NCBI GenBank assembly: GCA_934277495.1
Contig: CAKQUI010000058.1
Location: 1-13,574, forward strand
Source: an uncultured Clostridia bacterium
GTDB lineage: Bacteria; Bacillota; Clostridia; Peptostreptococcales; Anaerovoracaceae
DNA length: 13,574 nt
Reading direction: 5' to 3'
Within the stretch, counting starts at the first letter, position 1. Every line of letters starts with the position of its first letter. The position numbers were made by a program, and so were the translations under genes. Positions 12,211 through 13,574 of this stretch are shown here, one piece after another. The notes below the pieces were generated by a model. The model searched no databases. It was not told where the DNA came from and saw nothing but the letters and a program-made list of their open reading frames with translations.

Positions 12211-13574
12211 ATGACTGAAGATACGAAAAAATACATCAAAAATGCAGAAGAACTGCCGGAAACTGCAGAGACAGAGGTCCTGCCTGATATGGACGACGAG
12301 GCAGCGGCGGCAGGGGGGCTGGCTGTGCCGGTGCCTGCTGCTGCAAAGGATGATATAGCGGATGCAGAGGGCAAGGCGGCAGATTCCATAGAAAACTACG
12401 GATACGAGGATGTGCCGGGCAGCGATATAACGGGTTTTGAAGAGCTGGCAGAGTTCGGCGAGATATCAGAGCCCGAAAACGCTCAGGAACAGAGACTTTT
12501 CAGACTGATGGACGAGATCCAGAAGGTGGACAGGAACGCCATGATAGAAGCTCTGGAACGTCAGGAGAAACTTGCAAAACCGCCGGGAAGCCTGGGAGGC
12601 CTTGAGGAGATCGCTGTCAGGATGGCCGGCATCACAGGCAGTGTGAAAAACAGTATAGACAGATCCTGCGTAGTTGTGATGTGCGCTGACAACGGCATTG
12701 CCGAGGAAGGCGTTTCATCTGCTCCGCAGTCGGTGACAAGGGCGCAGACGATAAATCTTGCGAGACGTATCACCGGAGCCGGAGTGCTGGCGGAAAGTTT
12801 CGGCAGCGATATGCTGGTGGTCGATATGGGCGTGAAAGATCCGATACCGGAGGAGCTTTATACCGATGAGCCGCTGAAAGATACAAGGAAAATAGTCAAC
12901 AGAAGGCTGAGAGCAGGTACATCGAATATCTCAGAGGGCCCTGCAATGACACTGGATGAAGTCATCGTGAGTATCATGACCGGCATCGAGATGGCAGATG
13001 CAGTGAGTGAAGCGGGATTCGACATAGCAGGCGTGGGCGAGATGGGCATCGGCAATACTACGACAAGCGCTGCAGTCCTGTCTGCGATAACAGGTCTGGA
13101 CAGCAGCGAGACATGCGGCAGAGGCGGCGGCATCAACGATGAAAGCTTTGCAAGGAAAAAAGAAATCGTCGATGCTGTATCTGAAAAATACAGGACTCCG
13201 GACAGGGAGAAGGAGCTTGACAGCCTTGAGGACATAAGGCATACAGTACTTGAGATACTGGCAGACATGGGCGGCTTCGACATATGCGCCATGGCAGGCG
13301 TGTTCATCGGAGCAGCCAGGAACAGGATGCCTGTTGTCATAGACGGATATATTTCTGCAGTGGCTGCGCTGGTGGCATATATGCTGGCACCGGATTCCGT
13401 GGACTACATGTTCGCATCGCATCAGTCATGGGAGAAGGGATACAGTCATGCTGTCAAGGCCCTGGGACTCAGTCCGTTCCTGGCTCTGAACATGCGCCTT
13501 GGAGAAGGCAGCGGCTGCCCTGTGGCTTTCGACGTCATAAGGGGCGCCTGCGACGTCATGAACAGGATGGCAAC
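12211..13574 (+). CDS. cobT: CobT, nicotinate-nucleotide:dimethylbenzimidazole phosphoribosyltransferase (3' end outside window)
   Basis: CobT transfers phosphoribose from nicotinate mononucleotide to a lower-ligand base, giving the alpha-ribotide for cobalamin nucleotide-loop assembly. 454 codons are visible with no stop before the window end. Residues about 100-454 match CobT: KPPGSLGGLEEIAVRMAG, VVMCADNGIAEEGVSSAPQS, VVDMGVKD, GEMGIGNTTTSAAVL, GRGGGIND, and the catalytic Glu432 in MRLGEGSG (Glu317 in Salmonella CobT). Only the last residues should be missing. Residues 1 to about 99 are an extra acidic Ala/Glu/Asp-rich region absent from ordinary CobT of about 350 residues. The ATG at 12211 has GGGAGG six bases upstream, whereas the internal ATG at 12508 near the usual start has no clear SD, so the extension appears to be translated. 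No cobalamin riboswitch is visible upstream. Confidence 0.93.
   Translation, partial: MTEDTKKYIKNAEELPETAETEVLPDMDDEAAAAGGLAVPVPAAAKDDIADAEGKAADSIENYGYEDVPGSDITGFEELAEFGEISEPENAQEQRLFRLMDEIQKVDRNAMIEALERQEKLAKPPGSLGGLEEIAVRMAGITGSVKNSIDRSCVVVMCADNGIAEEGVSSAPQSVTRAQTINLARRITGAGVLAESFGSDMLVVDMGVKDPIPEELYTDEPLKDTRKIVNRRLRAGTSNISEGPAMTLDEVIVSIMTGIEMADAVSEAGFDIAGVGEMGIGNTTTSAAVLSAITGLDSSETCGRGGGINDESFARKKEIVDAVSEKYRTPDREKELDSLEDIRHTVLEILADMGGFDICAMAGVFIGAARNRMPVVIDGYISAVAALVAYMLAPDSVDYMFASHQSWEKGYSHAVKALGLSPFLALNMRLGEGSGCPVAFDVIRGACDVMNRMA

Noticed and set aside
12496..12555. Amphipathic helix at the CobT core start as a microcompartment encapsulation peptide
   Set aside because: This helix belongs to the normal CobT fold and no microcompartment genes are in the window.
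12858..13422. Minus-strand open frames under cobT
   Set aside because: CobT motifs are continuous on the plus strand; these frames show no protein-like features.

Overview
The window looks like chromosomal DNA from an anaerobic clostridial Firmicute (Lachnospiraceae or Anaerovoracaceae type). This is inferred from gene content: Rpn tail, NfeD plus slipin, a SARP-like regulator with a GGDEF-like tail, a CmpB-type membrane protein, a clostridial-type phosphohexomutase, LarE and CobT. Purine-rich Shine-Dalgarno (SD) sequences and heavy use of AGA/AGG (Arg) and ATA (Ile) codons agree. GC content is about half by eye. I see no rRNA, tRNA, CRISPR array, insertion sequence or phage gene. Much of the region is housekeeping or metabolic; the novelty lies in unusual domain variants and regulatory sites.

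Left part (1-4525). The 3' end of an Rpn-family nuclease gene is closed by an intrinsic terminator. A sigma-A-like promoter with an inverted repeat in its spacer then precedes five co-directional genes. These are an OmpR/PhoB-type response regulator with a degenerate receiver, a secreted/anchored protein ending in a SHOCT-like motif, a short NfeD protein, a slipin/stomatin (SPFH) protein and a small two-helix membrane protein with an acidic tail. A perfect 11-bp terminator hairpin ends the block. It reads as a membrane-microdomain operon carrying its own regulator, with no histidine kinase beside it.

Middle part (4526-8846). A 7-4-7 direct repeat resembling a Pho box sits just upstream of a -10 element, ahead of the SARP/BTAD-like regulator and a CmpB-family membrane protein. 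A second promoter lies inside the end of the CmpB gene and reads into a phosphoglucomutase/phosphomannomutase gene followed closely by a stand-alone NAD(P)HX epimerase gene (nnrE). A hairpin terminator able to act in both directions separates this block from the next.

Right part (8847-13574). A minus-strand operon, in transcription order, encodes a DMT/EamA transporter, LarE (sulfur transferase for the nickel-pincer cofactor) and MazG, from a good promoter at 11291-11319. Divergent from it, a promoter so close to the start codon that the mRNA is probably leaderless drives a TIM-barrel sugar-phosphate isomerase/epimerase-like gene. CobT (lower-ligand activation for cobalamin) follows 23 bases downstream. 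CobT carries an unusual acidic N-terminal extension of about 100 residues and is cut by the window end just after its catalytic motif.
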